Shown here in pieces: positions 9,451 through 18,451 of a stretch of DNA of 64,000 nucleotides (its first letter is position 1; each line of letters starts with the position of its first letter). A model generated the notes under the pieces. It did no database searches. It saw only the letters and a program-made list of their open reading frames with translations, and was not told the DNA's origin. The stretch is from Flavimarina sp. Hel_I_48 (GTDB taxonomy: Bacteria > Bacteroidota > Bacteroidia > Flavobacteriales > Flavobacteriaceae): contig NZ_JPOL01000002.1 in assembly GCF_000733945.1 (NCBI RefSeq), forward strand, positions 1,241,001 to 1,305,000, given 5' to 3'. Both the position numbers and the translations under genes were made by a program.

Positions 9451-10896
9451 ATGAAAAAAATATATTTACTCACATTCGCCAGTATCTTTTTTGCAACCTC
9501 TTGCTCTGACTATGTGGAAGATTTAAATGACGACCCTAATCAGCCTACTGATGCTGGTCTTGAAAATATAGTACAGGGTATTCAATTATCAAATCAGTTC
9601 TGGCAAACTGGAGAAGCTAACAGAACCGCAATGCTATGGCTTAATCAAGCTACCGGATCTGATAGGCAGTATTTAGCTCTTAACGATTGGAATACTGCTC
9701 AATCCACTATATTTGATGGTATTTGGAACGAAGCAATGGTGGGCACTATAAGCCAGGCACAAGTTTTAGAAAGTAAAGCTAGCGCACTTGGTAATACGTC
9801 TATGTTAGGTTTGGCTCAAGTAATAGAAGCAAATGCTTTTGGCACTTTAACATCCCTGTTCGGAGACATACCTTTTGAAGAAGTTAATAAATATGAAGAA
9901 TTTCCCAATCCTTCATATCAACCACAGCAAGAAGTTTACGCAGGTGTTCAAAATCTTTTAAGTGCAGCAATTGCAAATTTAACTGAAGGATCAGGTGATA
10001 TAGTCAATGATTTGGTATATAATGGCAACAATGAAGCATGGATTGATGCTGCATTTACTCTCAAAGCTCGTTATTTTTTGCACGTTAAAAATTATGAAGC
10101 CGCTCTCTTAAATGCACAGGAAGGTATTTCTTCTGCTGATGGAGATTATAAGGCCTATTATGGAACCACTTATGGTGCTGATTTTAATCCATTTTATAGC
10201 TTTCTTGTTTATGACAGAACAGGATATATGTCAGGTGAAAATGCCTATGCTCCTAAGCTATTAGACCCATCAACTACCATTTATAGAGGTAATATTAAAA
10301 CAGATGAAACGGCAAGGTTTGGATTCAATTATCTTGATTCTGAAAACATTTATAATATTGGCTACGAAATGAATTTTCTTTCGGAATTTGACTGGGGTGC
10401 ACCCGATGGGAAATTTGGCACTAATACTGATATGCCGCTTATAACTTATGGAGAAAATTTATTGATCATTGCTGAATGTGAAGCTAGGATTAATGGTATT
10501 GATGCAGGCATACAAGCCTATAACACTTATAGGGCTTTACTAGACACTGGCTACTCAATAGGAGTGGATAACAACGGGTACAATGATTTGACATTTAACT
10601 ATGATCCTTACACCGCTGTAGATTTTAATTCTAATGGTATTGAAAACGCTGATGGCATTTCACAGCTTGATGCATTTTTACGCGAAATTTATGAAGAGCG
10701 TTACGTTTATTTCAATGGTCATTATGAATCTTTCGTAGATCTAAACCGCACTAATAATATTGCAGAAATACAATTAAAAACAGGATTTTCTGGCAATGCC
10801 GAAAGGTTTGTGTATCCTCAAGTAGAGGTGAATGGAAACCTAAGTATACCGTCTCCATTACCAGGTGTTCAAGATCCTACTCCTGTAAATCAGTAA
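9451..10896 (+). CDS. SusD/RagB-like nutrient-binding lipoprotein
   Basis: 481 residues. The signal peptide ends in the lipobox FFATSC (Cys about 18), followed by the SusD start DYVEDLNDDPNQPTDA. The TPR-like N-terminal half includes LFGDIPFEEVNKYEEFPNPSYQPQQEV split over two helices, and the C-terminal part contains REIYEERYVYFNGHYESF, a pattern of the SusD-like_2 group. It is the lid partner of the SusC channel encoded 10 bases upstream. The pair is closed by a strong terminator. No glycoside hydrolase, lyase or peptidase is linked, so the cargo remains open. Confidence 0.94.
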   Translation: MKKIYLLTFASIFFATSCSDYVEDLNDDPNQPTDAGLENIVQGIQLSNQFWQTGEANRTAMLWLNQATGSDRQYLALNDWNTAQSTIFDGIWNEAMVGTISQAQVLESKASALGNTSMLGLAQVIEANAFGTLTSLFGDIPFEEVNKYEEFPNPSYQPQQEVYAGVQNLLSAAIANLTEGSGDIVNDLVYNGNNEAWIDAAFTLKARYFLHVKNYEAALLNAQEGISSADGDYKAYYGTTYGADFNPFYSFLVYDRTGYMSGENAYAPKLLDPSTTIYRGNIKTDETARFGFNYLDSENIYNIGYEMNFLSEFDWGAPDGKFGTNTDMPLITYGENLLIIAECEARINGIDAGIQAYNTYRALLDTGYSIGVDNNGYNDLTFNYDPYTAVDFNSNGIENADGISQLDAFLREIYEERYVYFNGHYESFVDLNRTNNIAEIQLKTGFSGNAERFVYPQVEVNGNLSIPSPLPGVQDPTPVNQ

Positions 10897-10942
10897 TTTT
10901 TATTTGATAGAAATCAGCTTTTAAAATTTCTTTATTAACCAT

Positions 10943-10974
10943 AAAAAGAGGATGCACGAAGCATCCTCTTTTTT
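10943..10974 (+). terminator. Terminator of the second SusC/SusD operon
   Basis: A perfect stem of about 13 bp (10943-10955 with 10961-10973) with loop ACGAA and a T-run after it, 47 bases after the SusD stop. Confidence 0.92.
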
Positions 10975-11099
10975 GTGGCTTACTGTTTATAGATAATTGA
11001 AACTCTTGATTAAAACATAACAAAAATAACTTCCATCAACTATTTTCAATGGAATTTATTTATTAAAAAGTAAAAAATAGTCATTAATCTAGAATTCTA

Positions 11100-11924
11100 T
11101 TGTGTAGGAAAATTATAATTTTTAATATTATATCTTATACTCAGATTTTGAAGGAAAATGAAAATTACATACACACACTAAAATTAGAGAGAGACCATTT
11201 TAGTTTATTATCTTTTTATGTTGTTCTTTTTATTTTTATAGCGGTTTGGCCTATCCAAGCGCAACAGAATTTGAACTCCAAAGATGCCTCAAACTTTCTG
11301 GATGAACATTTGGGAAAAGAAAACCTCCCGGTATTTAATGGAGTACGCTTTTATGATCTTCTTCAAAGTAATAACAAGGATTTTCGATATTTTGAACGCT
11401 ATAAGCCTTTCAAAGCGACGATTGTTTACAACAATAAGTCCTACCACAACATTCTTACGCGCTATGATTTACTGAAAGATCATCTAATTGTTTATACTGA
11501 AGGAAAAATTTCCTTCTTTCAGGTTCAATTGGCAAATGAAAGAATAAATGCTTTTCAACTGGATAGTCTGGATTTTGTTCGATTGGATTTAAGCACAAAA
11601 TATACTAAAGAAAAAAATGCCTTCTATGAAATGGCCTATACCGGTGATTATATTAATTTATTTGCGGCATGGTCAAAAGCCGAAAATTTGAAGACCAATA
11701 CCCAGAATCCCTATTATACATTTAAAGTTTCGCAGGAATATTATTTTCAGAAAAAAGAAGAATATTTTAAGATAAACAACAGGACTGATGTGATCGAATT
11801 GTTTCCCGAATTCAAATCGGAGATTAAAGCATTTTATAAAGCCTATAGCAACATTGATAAAAAAGACCCCAAACAATTCATGCGGAAACTAGCTTTATAT
11901 CTGGATCAAACCCTGAAGAACTAA
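11100..11924 (+). CDS. Unknown secreted protein preceding an STN-type TonB receptor
   Basis: 274 residues if the TTG at 11100 is used; no ATG occurs before the hydrophobic segment. A second TTG at 11148 would remove 16 residues and give a more usual signal peptide (HFSLLSFYVVLFIFIAVWPIQAQ, cleaved after QAQ). The mature part is charged, with many Lys and Tyr, and has no motif I recognise. It ends 8 bases before the TonB receptor gene and is on the same strand, so it is probably the first gene of that operon and may act with the receptor in the periplasm. The start is uncertain; the gene is supported by its signal peptide and spacing. Confidence 0.7.
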   Translation: MCRKIIIFNIISYTQILKENENYIHTLKLERDHFSLLSFYVVLFIFIAVWPIQAQQNLNSKDASNFLDEHLGKENLPVFNGVRFYDLLQSNNKDFRYFERYKPFKATIVYNNKSYHNILTRYDLLKDHLIVYTEGKISFFQVQLANERINAFQLDSLDFVRLDLSTKYTKEKNAFYEMAYTGDYINLFAAWSKAENLKTNTQNPYYTFKVSQEYYFQKKEEYFKINNRTDVIELFPEFKSEIKAFYKAYSNIDKKDPKQFMRKLALYLDQTLKN

Positions 11925-11932
11925 ACTGTATT

Positions 11933-14686
11933 ATGCAATTTTCAAAAGGGAATAAATATTTAGTACTCCTCCTACTCTTTTTGAGTTGCTGTATAAAAAA
12001 CGTTTATTCACAAGATCAGACAGTGCTCTCACATACGTTTCAAGAGACAATTTTGACTGAAGCGCTATTATCTATAGAAAACGAAACCGATTATAGATTT
12101 TACTACAAGGAAGAATGGCTAACGCCATATACAGTAAATGCAACATTTGAAAATGCTGAACTAGAAACGGTTTTAAATGCCCTTTTTAAAGAAACCGAAT
12201 TAAATTACATCATACGCGACAAAAGTATCATCCTTACCAAAAATGCGATTGTTTACCAGAATTTGCCTCAAAACTATTTCGATACGGATAGTTCAAATGT
12301 TGACGTCTCAGGACAAAATGCTATCATAAAAACTCAGAGCCAGCCTACAAGTCAGGTCATATCTATTGGAAAACAGCAAAGAGGAGATAGCAAAACTCAC
12401 ATCTTATCTGGTATCGTAAGAGATGCCGTTTCAGGAGAACCGTTAGCTTCACTTGCTATAACCACTACAGACCGATCGCACTATACCACTACCCTAACAG
12501 ATGGTTCCTATAAATTGGAATTGCCCTCAGGTTATAATTCTTTAGAAACAAATTTACTGGGCTATCAGCAACAGTCTTATACTATTGTTCTCTATGGAGA
12601 TGGAACCCTGGACATGAAATTAGAAGAGAACACCGAAATGCTGGGAGAAGTCCTCATTGACGCCGAAAGAGATAAAAATATTAGTGAAGCGGTAATGGGA
12701 TTGACATCTATAAATATTGAATCCATTAAAACCATTCCGTTAGTTCTTGGAGAACGTGATATACTAAAAGCTGCCATTACATTGCCTGGAATTAGTACAG
12801 CAGGGGAAGGTGCAAACGGCTACAATGTACGCGGCGGCAGGACAGATCAAAACCTTATTCTTCTAGATGACGCCGTGCTTTATGCACCCAATCATTTTCT
12901 AGGTTTTTTTTCTGCGGTAAATCCATTCACGACAGCAAAAGCTGATATTTATAAAGCAAGTATCCCTGCAGAATTTGGAGGTAGGCTTTCCTCTGTCATT
13001 GATATTGAAACAAAAGATGGCAATACATCTGATTTTTCTGGAGAAGGTTCCATTGGTCCTGTAACCGCTAATATTGCGCTTGAAATTCCTGTAGTAAAAG
13101 AAAAAGCGGCTATTATCGCTGGGGTACGCGCGACATACGCAGACTGGATTTTGAATTCCTTAGATGAGGAATCCTTGAATAATAGTGAAGCTTCCTTCTA
13201 CGACGCGATTGTAAAATATCATCATAAAATTGGAGAAAAAAATACCATTTCTGCTACCGGTTACTACAGCAGGGATCGTTTTAGTATTACCACAGATTCC
13301 CTTTATGATTATGAAAACAGTCTGGCTTCAATAAAATGGGAGACCCGATTAAATGATAAAACTAACGCAGATTTTCACTTAAACACCACGCATTATACTT
13401 ATGATATCAACTTTGATGGAGATACGAATGCAGATTTCGATTATGGCTACGCGGTTAATGAAACGCAGTTAAAAGCTAATATTAACCACAACCTCAACGA
13501 AAAGCACAAATTGCAATATGGGCTTTCAAGTAAAATTTATGGCATACAGCCAGGAAATATCTCGCCAAGAGGAACAAACTCTGATGTATTGCCCTTACGT
13601 TTGGCTTATGAACGTGGGTTGGAATCGGCCGTTTTCTTTTCAGATTCCTACAAACCGAACAAAAATTGGCTTTTTGACCTTGGTTTTCGTTTATCTATGT
13701 TTAATGCCCTGGGCAGTTCGACTCAAAATTTTTATGCTGATGACGAACCTAAAAATGATGGCTCTATCGTACGTACAGAAAGTTACGATGATTTTCAGGT
13801 ATATGAGACTTATTTTACTCCTGAATTTAGACTTTCGGGCCGCTATTTTTTGACCGAAAGCGCATCTTTAAAAGCAAGTTTTAATAGGTCTGCGCAGTAT
13901 ATCCATCAGTTAACAAGCAATACCACAGTATCTCCTACAGACATTTGGAAACTTTCTGACAGCAATATAAAACCGCAACGGGGTAATCAATACGCGCTGG
14001 GGATCTATAAAAATGTAGACACAAGAGATTTAGAAATTAGCCTGGAGGGATATTATAAAACAATGGATAATATTCTGGATTACAAAGTGGGGGCAGATCT
14101 TACTTTAAATCAAACTATAGAGCAAGAACTCCTACAGGGAACAGGGCGCGCTTATGGAGTTGAACTTTTGATCAAGAAGGAAAAAGGGGATTTTAATGGC
14201 TATTTTGGGTATACGTACTCGCGTTCAGAGCTGAGGTTAAACAGCACCATTCCAGAAGAAAACGTTAACAACGGGCAATATTTCCCGGCAAATTATGATA
14301 AGCCCCACGACTTTTCCCTCGTTTCTAATTACAGACTGACAAGGCGTTTCAGTTTCTCCTCGAATTTCGTATACCAGACGGGCAGACCAGTTACCTACCC
14401 CACCGGAAAATTTATTTACGCCGGCCAGGAACAAGTAGTGTATAGTGATCGCAACAGGTTTAGAATTCCAGACTATTACCGGCTCGATTTAGGGATAAAT
14501 ATTGAAGGGAATCATAAGAAGAATAAATTAGCGCATAGCTTTGTAAACATTTCAGTCTATAATGTTCTTGGTCGCAACAATCCCTATTCTGTGTTTTTTG
14601 TAACTGAGGACAATGAAATCAAAGCTTTCCAGACCTCTATTTTTTCGATCCCAATACCTACGATAACCTATAACTTTAAATTTTAA
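11933..14686 (+). CDS. TonB-dependent receptor with N-terminal STN domain
   Basis: 917 residues. Signal peptide about 1-26; an STN (secretin/TonB short N-terminal) domain about 30-105 (ALLSIENETDYRFYYKEEW...); a carboxypeptidase-regulatory-like domain about 155-240 (SGIVRDAVSGEPLASLAI); a plug about 240-360 (GYNVRGGRTDQNLILLDDA, PAEFGGRLSSVIDI); then a barrel ending TYNFKF. STN domains in FecA-type receptors pass a signal to a FecR/FecI pair; no such pair lies in the operon, so signalling partners would be elsewhere or absent. The gene lies between an unknown secreted protein (8 bases upstream) and a DUF4249 lipoprotein (4 bases downstream), an arrangement often seen in Bacteroidetes. Cargo unknown. 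Confidence 0.93.
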   Translation: MQFSKGNKYLVLLLLFLSCCIKNVYSQDQTVLSHTFQETILTEALLSIENETDYRFYYKEEWLTPYTVNATFENAELETVLNALFKETELNYIIRDKSIILTKNAIVYQNLPQNYFDTDSSNVDVSGQNAIIKTQSQPTSQVISIGKQQRGDSKTHILSGIVRDAVSGEPLASLAITTTDRSHYTTTLTDGSYKLELPSGYNSLETNLLGYQQQSYTIVLYGDGTLDMKLEENTEMLGEVLIDAERDKNISEAVMGLTSINIESIKTIPLVLGERDILKAAITLPGISTAGEGANGYNVRGGRTDQNLILLDDAVLYAPNHFLGFFSAVNPFTTAKADIYKASIPAEFGGRLSSVIDIETKDGNTSDFSGEGSIGPVTANIALEIPVVKEKAAIIAGVRATYADWILNSLDEESLNNSEASFYDAIVKYHHKIGEKNTISATGYYSRDRFSITTDSLYDYENSLASIKWETRLNDKTNADFHLNTTHYTYDINFDGDTNADFDYGYAVNETQLKANINHNLNEKHKLQYGLSSKIYGIQPGNISPRGTNSDVLPLRLAYERGLESAVFFSDSYKPNKNWLFDLGFRLSMFNALGSSTQNFYADDEPKNDGSIVRTESYDDFQVYETYFTPEFRLSGRYFLTESASLKASFNRSAQYIHQLTSNTTVSPTDIWKLSDSNIKPQRGNQYALGIYKNVDTRDLEISLEGYYKTMDNILDYKVGADLTLNQTIEQELLQGTGRAYGVELLIKKEKGDFNGYFGYTYSRSELRLNSTIPEENVNNGQYFPANYDKPHDFSLVSNYRLTRRFSFSSNFVYQTGRPVTYPTGKFIYAGQEQVVYSDRNRFRIPDYYRLDLGINIEGNHKKNKLAHSFVNISVYNVLGRNNPYSVFFVTEDNEIKAFQTSIFSIPIPTITYNFKF

Positions 14687-14690
14687 CAGG

Positions 14691-15920
14691 ATGAAAAAGA
14701 TAGTCCACTACGCTTTTTTATTGGTATCTATCCTTTTGTTAGCAAGCTGTAGGGACGAACTTCCTTTAGACACTTTTGAATATGAAAATTATCTCGTCGT
14801 AGAGGCAATGCTTACCAATGTTCAAAAACGGCAGGAAATTAGATTGTCACGCACCACGCAACTGGACACTTCTTTTGCAAATGTTGAAAACAACGCAGAA
14901 GTTTATGTTGTGGTTAATGAAACAACACGTTACGATTTTGAGCAAAATGAAGACGACGGTACTTATGTATCAACCGAAGTTTTTGACGCGCAGACTGGCA
15001 ACGACTACCAGCTTTTTATAAATACATCAAATGGGAAGTCATACTCCTCTGCTGTAGTACGTCCTGAAACTGTTGTTACTATTAGCGATTTGTATGCTGA
15101 GCGGGCTATTAACAAAGATAGTATAGAAGGTATACAGGTTTTAATGGACGTCAAAAGTGATGACAGTCGGTTTTTTAGATTTCAATACGAAGAAACCTAC
15201 AAAATCGTATCTCCATTCCCTTCACCGGTAGATTTTACTATTATAAATTATGAAATCGATGAAAGAAATAGTATTTCTTTTGATGTAGATACAATGGCAA
15301 ACCCCAGACTTGAAGAAGAGAGCGTTTGTTATACCACAAAGATGTCAACAGGATTTAATCTGGGTAGCTCAGGAGCATTGGAACGGGATGTACTTCTACG
15401 ACAGCCCATTGTTTTTATACCCGCAGACGACCCAAAATTACAGCAACGCTATAGTATTCTAGGCAAAGTACTTTCGCAAAATGCGAGCAGTTACACATTT
15501 TATAAAAACCTGGAGGAACTTAGTACTAATGACGACCTACTCTCTCAAAAGCAACCTGGTTTTATTGCTGGAAATATCATCGCTATGGACGAGAATGGAG
15601 AAAATGTATTAGGTTTCTTTGATGTGGCAATGGAAGCAGAACAACGTATTTATTTCAACCATTCGGATTTTAATTTTAAACAGCCTCCATATTTCTATGA
15701 TTGCGATACCATAAAACTGAATTATAATGATAATACCGTTCTTGACCGAACACCTAATCAGCGGGAAGAAATCTATTCTTCTCTTATATCTGGAAAGTAT
15801 AATATTTATCAAAGATTCAACTATGGGGACATAGAGAATACATACATTTTAATCAGTGATTTGTGTAGTGACTGTACCGAATTTTCATCTCACGTAAAAC
15901 CTTTATTTTGGGAAGACTAA
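14691..15920 (+). CDS. DUF4249 domain lipoprotein
   Basis: 409 residues with a lipoprotein signal (FLLVSILLLASC, Cys about 20). It shows the DUF4249 pattern: YLVVEAMLTN and IRLSRT near the N-terminus, Ig-like strands in the middle, and the closing Cys motif DLCSDCTEF before KPLFW. DUF4249 genes regularly follow STN-type TonB receptors, so the product is probably an outer-membrane accessory of that receptor, perhaps a substrate-binding lid analogous to SusD; that role is inference. It starts 4 bases after the receptor and its end overlaps the next gene by 13 bases, indicating translational coupling. Confidence 0.9.
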   Translation: MKKIVHYAFLLVSILLLASCRDELPLDTFEYENYLVVEAMLTNVQKRQEIRLSRTTQLDTSFANVENNAEVYVVVNETTRYDFEQNEDDGTYVSTEVFDAQTGNDYQLFINTSNGKSYSSAVVRPETVVTISDLYAERAINKDSIEGIQVLMDVKSDDSRFFRFQYEETYKIVSPFPSPVDFTIINYEIDERNSISFDVDTMANPRLEEESVCYTTKMSTGFNLGSSGALERDVLLRQPIVFIPADDPKLQQRYSILGKVLSQNASSYTFYKNLEELSTNDDLLSQKQPGFIAGNIIAMDENGENVLGFFDVAMEAEQRIYFNHSDFNFKQPPYFYDCDTIKLNYNDNTVLDRTPNQREEIYSSLISGKYNIYQRFNYGDIENTYILISDLCSDCTEFSSHVKPLFWED

Positions 15921-17617
15921 CCTTTATTCTAATAGCTACTTTAACATTTGTGCCATTAGTTGAAAGTAGCGGCCAAAAATCATCTGATACTTTAAATTCT
16001 TTAGAATATAACTGTACTGATACTAACACCTCAATAATCCTAAGTGGAGAAAATCTTTTGTATCGAGTAAAACTTTTCTCGCCTCAAAATCTGCTTAGCC
16101 AGATAGTATATGTCATTTTAATTGATGAAAACAAAAAAATCTGGTTTCATCACAAAGTGAAAGTAAATAAACAAGGTATAGGAGTTGGGAATTTTACCAT
16201 TCCTACAGAAGCCAAGACAAGAAATTATAAGTTGATTTCTTATACTTTATCGTCTGAGAACAAAGGAAAAAATTCCTTCTTCAGTAAGGATATATTGATT
16301 ATAAATCCTTTTTTTCCACTAGAACAGGCTAAATTATCAACAGTATCAGGGAATGCCTTTAGACTAAATTTGAAACCTCCGGCAACGCAGATTGTTCTTG
16401 AAAACAGTCCCATAAATTTGGGTATCAACGCACAGATATTTTCTCCCCGTGAAAAAGTGCAGTTAAAAATAAATATAAAAACAGCCCACTTTGATGGGAA
16501 TTATCTTGTCTCCGTTCGGCAATTGCCCGAAGCACAAACCACTAAAAAAGTACCTGCCACATTCGTGGACCCAGAACCAACCTTTAGGACTTATCCCAAA
16601 GAACTCAAGGGCGAAATAATAAGTGGAACCATTTCTCCAAATATAACGTCAAAACAAAGCCCGCTGCTGGTTTCCCTAACTATTCCTGGTAGAGACTATC
16701 TTTTTAAAATAACCAGTACTCAGGAAGATGGAAGATTTAGTTTTTTAATAGATCAACCCTATTCTACAGCAGAAAGTACCTTACAGGTTCTGGAATCCCC
16801 CCAGGAATATACGATTACGCTAGATAAGACGATACCCCACTTACCTGAAACAATAAATTTTAAAAACGTAATTCTGAATCCCGCCCTAAAAGACTGGATT
16901 ACCCAGCAAAGTATTGATCTGCAAATTGAAAATGCTTATAAAGAAATTCAAGAAGAAAATCCAGAAGACAGCATACAGCAGCCACCTTTTTACCATCCTT
17001 TTGCCACGCGATACATTCTTGAAGATTTCACCTTGTTTAAAAGCATGCATGAAACATTTATTGAAGTTATAAAAACCGCAGCGATGCGTTTAGATCCAGA
17101 AGGCACCCGCTTGCTTGTTTACAATGAAAAACAAGTTACAAGCGATGCACTTGACAGGCTGGACCCACTGGTATTGATAGACGGAATTCAAATTCAGGAT
17201 TTTTCGTTGGTGGCTAATTTAAATCCAGCGCGTGTAAACTATATTGATGTAGTGGCCCAACAATACCGCTACGGACCAAAAATCTTTAGCGGAATTATTG
17301 CCCTATCCACCAAGAAAAATGACTTTAAATTGCCAGAAAACAGCCCTAATACGCTGAATTTTGAGTTAAAAAGTCCGGAGAAAAATAATGAATTTAGGGT
17401 AAAAAACAGCCGAAACCCAACCATTTCTAGCCGAATTCCAGATTACAGAACACAACTTTACTGGGACCCCTATTTAAAAATTACAAATGAACCTCAGGAA
17501 ATTACATTTTATACTTCAGATAAAGAAGGGCTCTTTGAAATTTGCATAACTGGTTATAAAGCTTCTGGAGAAAAAATCGAGGTCAAGAAAACGTTTCGCG
17601 TAAAAGCAGGAAAATAA
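15908..17617 (+). CDS. MG2-like/TonB-plug protein without beta-barrel
   Basis: 569 residues from a TTG at 15908, overlapping the DUF4249 gene by 13 bases; no ATG exists before the signal peptide (FILIATLTFVPLVESSGQ), so a TTG start is likely. Residues about 30-300 are beta-rich and recall the macroglobulin (MG2-like) segments of Bacteroidetes envelope proteins. Residues about 415-465 look like a TonB-receptor plug: PLVLIDGIQIQDF, LNPARVNYIDVV, YGPKIFSGIIALSTKK. The C-terminal domain (DYRTQLYWDPYLKI, ITFYTSDKEGLFEICITGY) is also typical of this family. There is no transmembrane barrel. It may dock to the receptor encoded two genes upstream. Domain calls are by eye; function unknown. Confidence 0.75.
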   Translation: MGRLTFILIATLTFVPLVESSGQKSSDTLNSLEYNCTDTNTSIILSGENLLYRVKLFSPQNLLSQIVYVILIDENKKIWFHHKVKVNKQGIGVGNFTIPTEAKTRNYKLISYTLSSENKGKNSFFSKDILIINPFFPLEQAKLSTVSGNAFRLNLKPPATQIVLENSPINLGINAQIFSPREKVQLKINIKTAHFDGNYLVSVRQLPEAQTTKKVPATFVDPEPTFRTYPKELKGEIISGTISPNITSKQSPLLVSLTIPGRDYLFKITSTQEDGRFSFLIDQPYSTAESTLQVLESPQEYTITLDKTIPHLPETINFKNVILNPALKDWITQQSIDLQIENAYKEIQEENPEDSIQQPPFYHPFATRYILEDFTLFKSMHETFIEVIKTAAMRLDPEGTRLLVYNEKQVTSDALDRLDPLVLIDGIQIQDFSLVANLNPARVNYIDVVAQQYRYGPKIFSGIIALSTKKNDFKLPENSPNTLNFELKSPEKNNEFRVKNSRNPTISSRIPDYRTQLYWDPYLKITNEPQEITFYTSDKEGLFEICITGYKASGEKIEVKKTFRVKAGK

Positions 17618-17621
17618 TAAA

Positions 17622-18368
17622 TTATTTCAAGTCATTAATATTTTCTTCTTCAACTCTTGACGTCACATCCTCAATAGTATCTTCTTCTTCTTCGGGAAGG
17701 AACTCTATAAAATTTCCATCCTTGTCAAAATGCCGTAGAAAATCATCGTTTTCTGCATTAAAATCGGGGTTTTCCCATTCGTATTTAACTGGTTTTGGTA
17801 TTTTTTGCCTTATAAAATAAGCTAGGAACAATCCGCTTGCAAAACCGGAAAGATGCCCTTCCCAACTCATGCCAGGATCCAGCGGCATGGTGCCCCAGAC
17901 CAGGCTTCCGTAAAGAAATATAACAATTAAGGAGAACGCGATAAGGCGGTAATATCCAGACCAAATTCCTTTAAAAAACAAAAAAGCAGCAAGACCGTAA
18001 ACGATTCCGCTTGCCCCTATATGATAAGACTCCCTGCCAATAATCCAAGTACCTATACCAGAGAAGAGGAACAAAAGCACAAAAACTTTGCCCGCGACCG
18101 CCCGGTAAAAGTAAAAAAGACCACCGGTAAGCACTATAAATGGAATACTGTTATTGTACAAATGCTGTAGCGTGGCATGTATAAATGGAGAAAACAATAT
18201 ACCCTGAAGGCCAGAGAACGTCCTGGGCATAATACCATGAGGAGTGAAGTTCTCATGAAAACGAAGTTCATACCAGAAAACAATGAGCATCACAAAAACA
18301 AGGGCCAGAGGGTACGCAAGTACCGTTAAGCTAAATTTAAAATGGTTTGTTTCTGAATGCGACTTCAT
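17622..18368 (-). CDS. Rhomboid family intramembrane serine protease
   Basis: 248 residues with about six membrane helices. The catalytic pair is visible: Ser120 in HIGASGIVYG and His172 in WEGHLSGFASG. The N-terminal helix-2 signature HATLQHLYNNS (about 64-74) supplies the conserved His/Asn that stabilise the oxyanion. The C-terminal 50 residues are an acidic cytosolic tail (LPEEEEDTIEDV). Rhomboids cut single-pass membrane proteins within the bilayer; the substrate here is unknown. It converges on the MG2/plug gene with a 4-base gap and is divergent from rarA. Confidence 0.93.
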   Translation of the reverse strand: MKSHSETNHFKFSLTVLAYPLALVFVMLIVFWYELRFHENFTPHGIMPRTFSGLQGILFSPFIHATLQHLYNNSIPFIVLTGGLFYFYRAVAGKVFVLLFLFSGIGTWIIGRESYHIGASGIVYGLAAFLFFKGIWSGYYRLIAFSLIVIFLYGSLVWGTMPLDPGMSWEGHLSGFASGLFLAYFIRQKIPKPVKYEWENPDFNAENDDFLRHFDKDGNFIEFLPEEEEDTIEDVTSRVEEENINDLK

Positions 18369-18439
18369 ACGTTTTCCTTTGCAATAACGTGACCAAAAAA
18401 GAAATGCCGAAAGTTTGTCATAGGCTGCTATAATTTAAA

Positions 18440-18447
18440 TAATTTTG
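18440..18447 (+). promoter_or_regulatory. -7 box of rarA; transcript probably leaderless
   Basis: TAATTTTG fits TAnnTTTG and ends 4 bases before the rarA ATG at 18452. A TTTG at 18414-18417 lies 22 bases upstream, close to the usual -33 position. Confidence 0.65.
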
Positions 18448-18451
18448 ACAA

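Noticed and set aside
1..10896. A polysaccharide-utilisation locus
   Set aside because: SusC/SusD pairs are present, but no carbohydrate-active enzyme or matching regulator is in the window.
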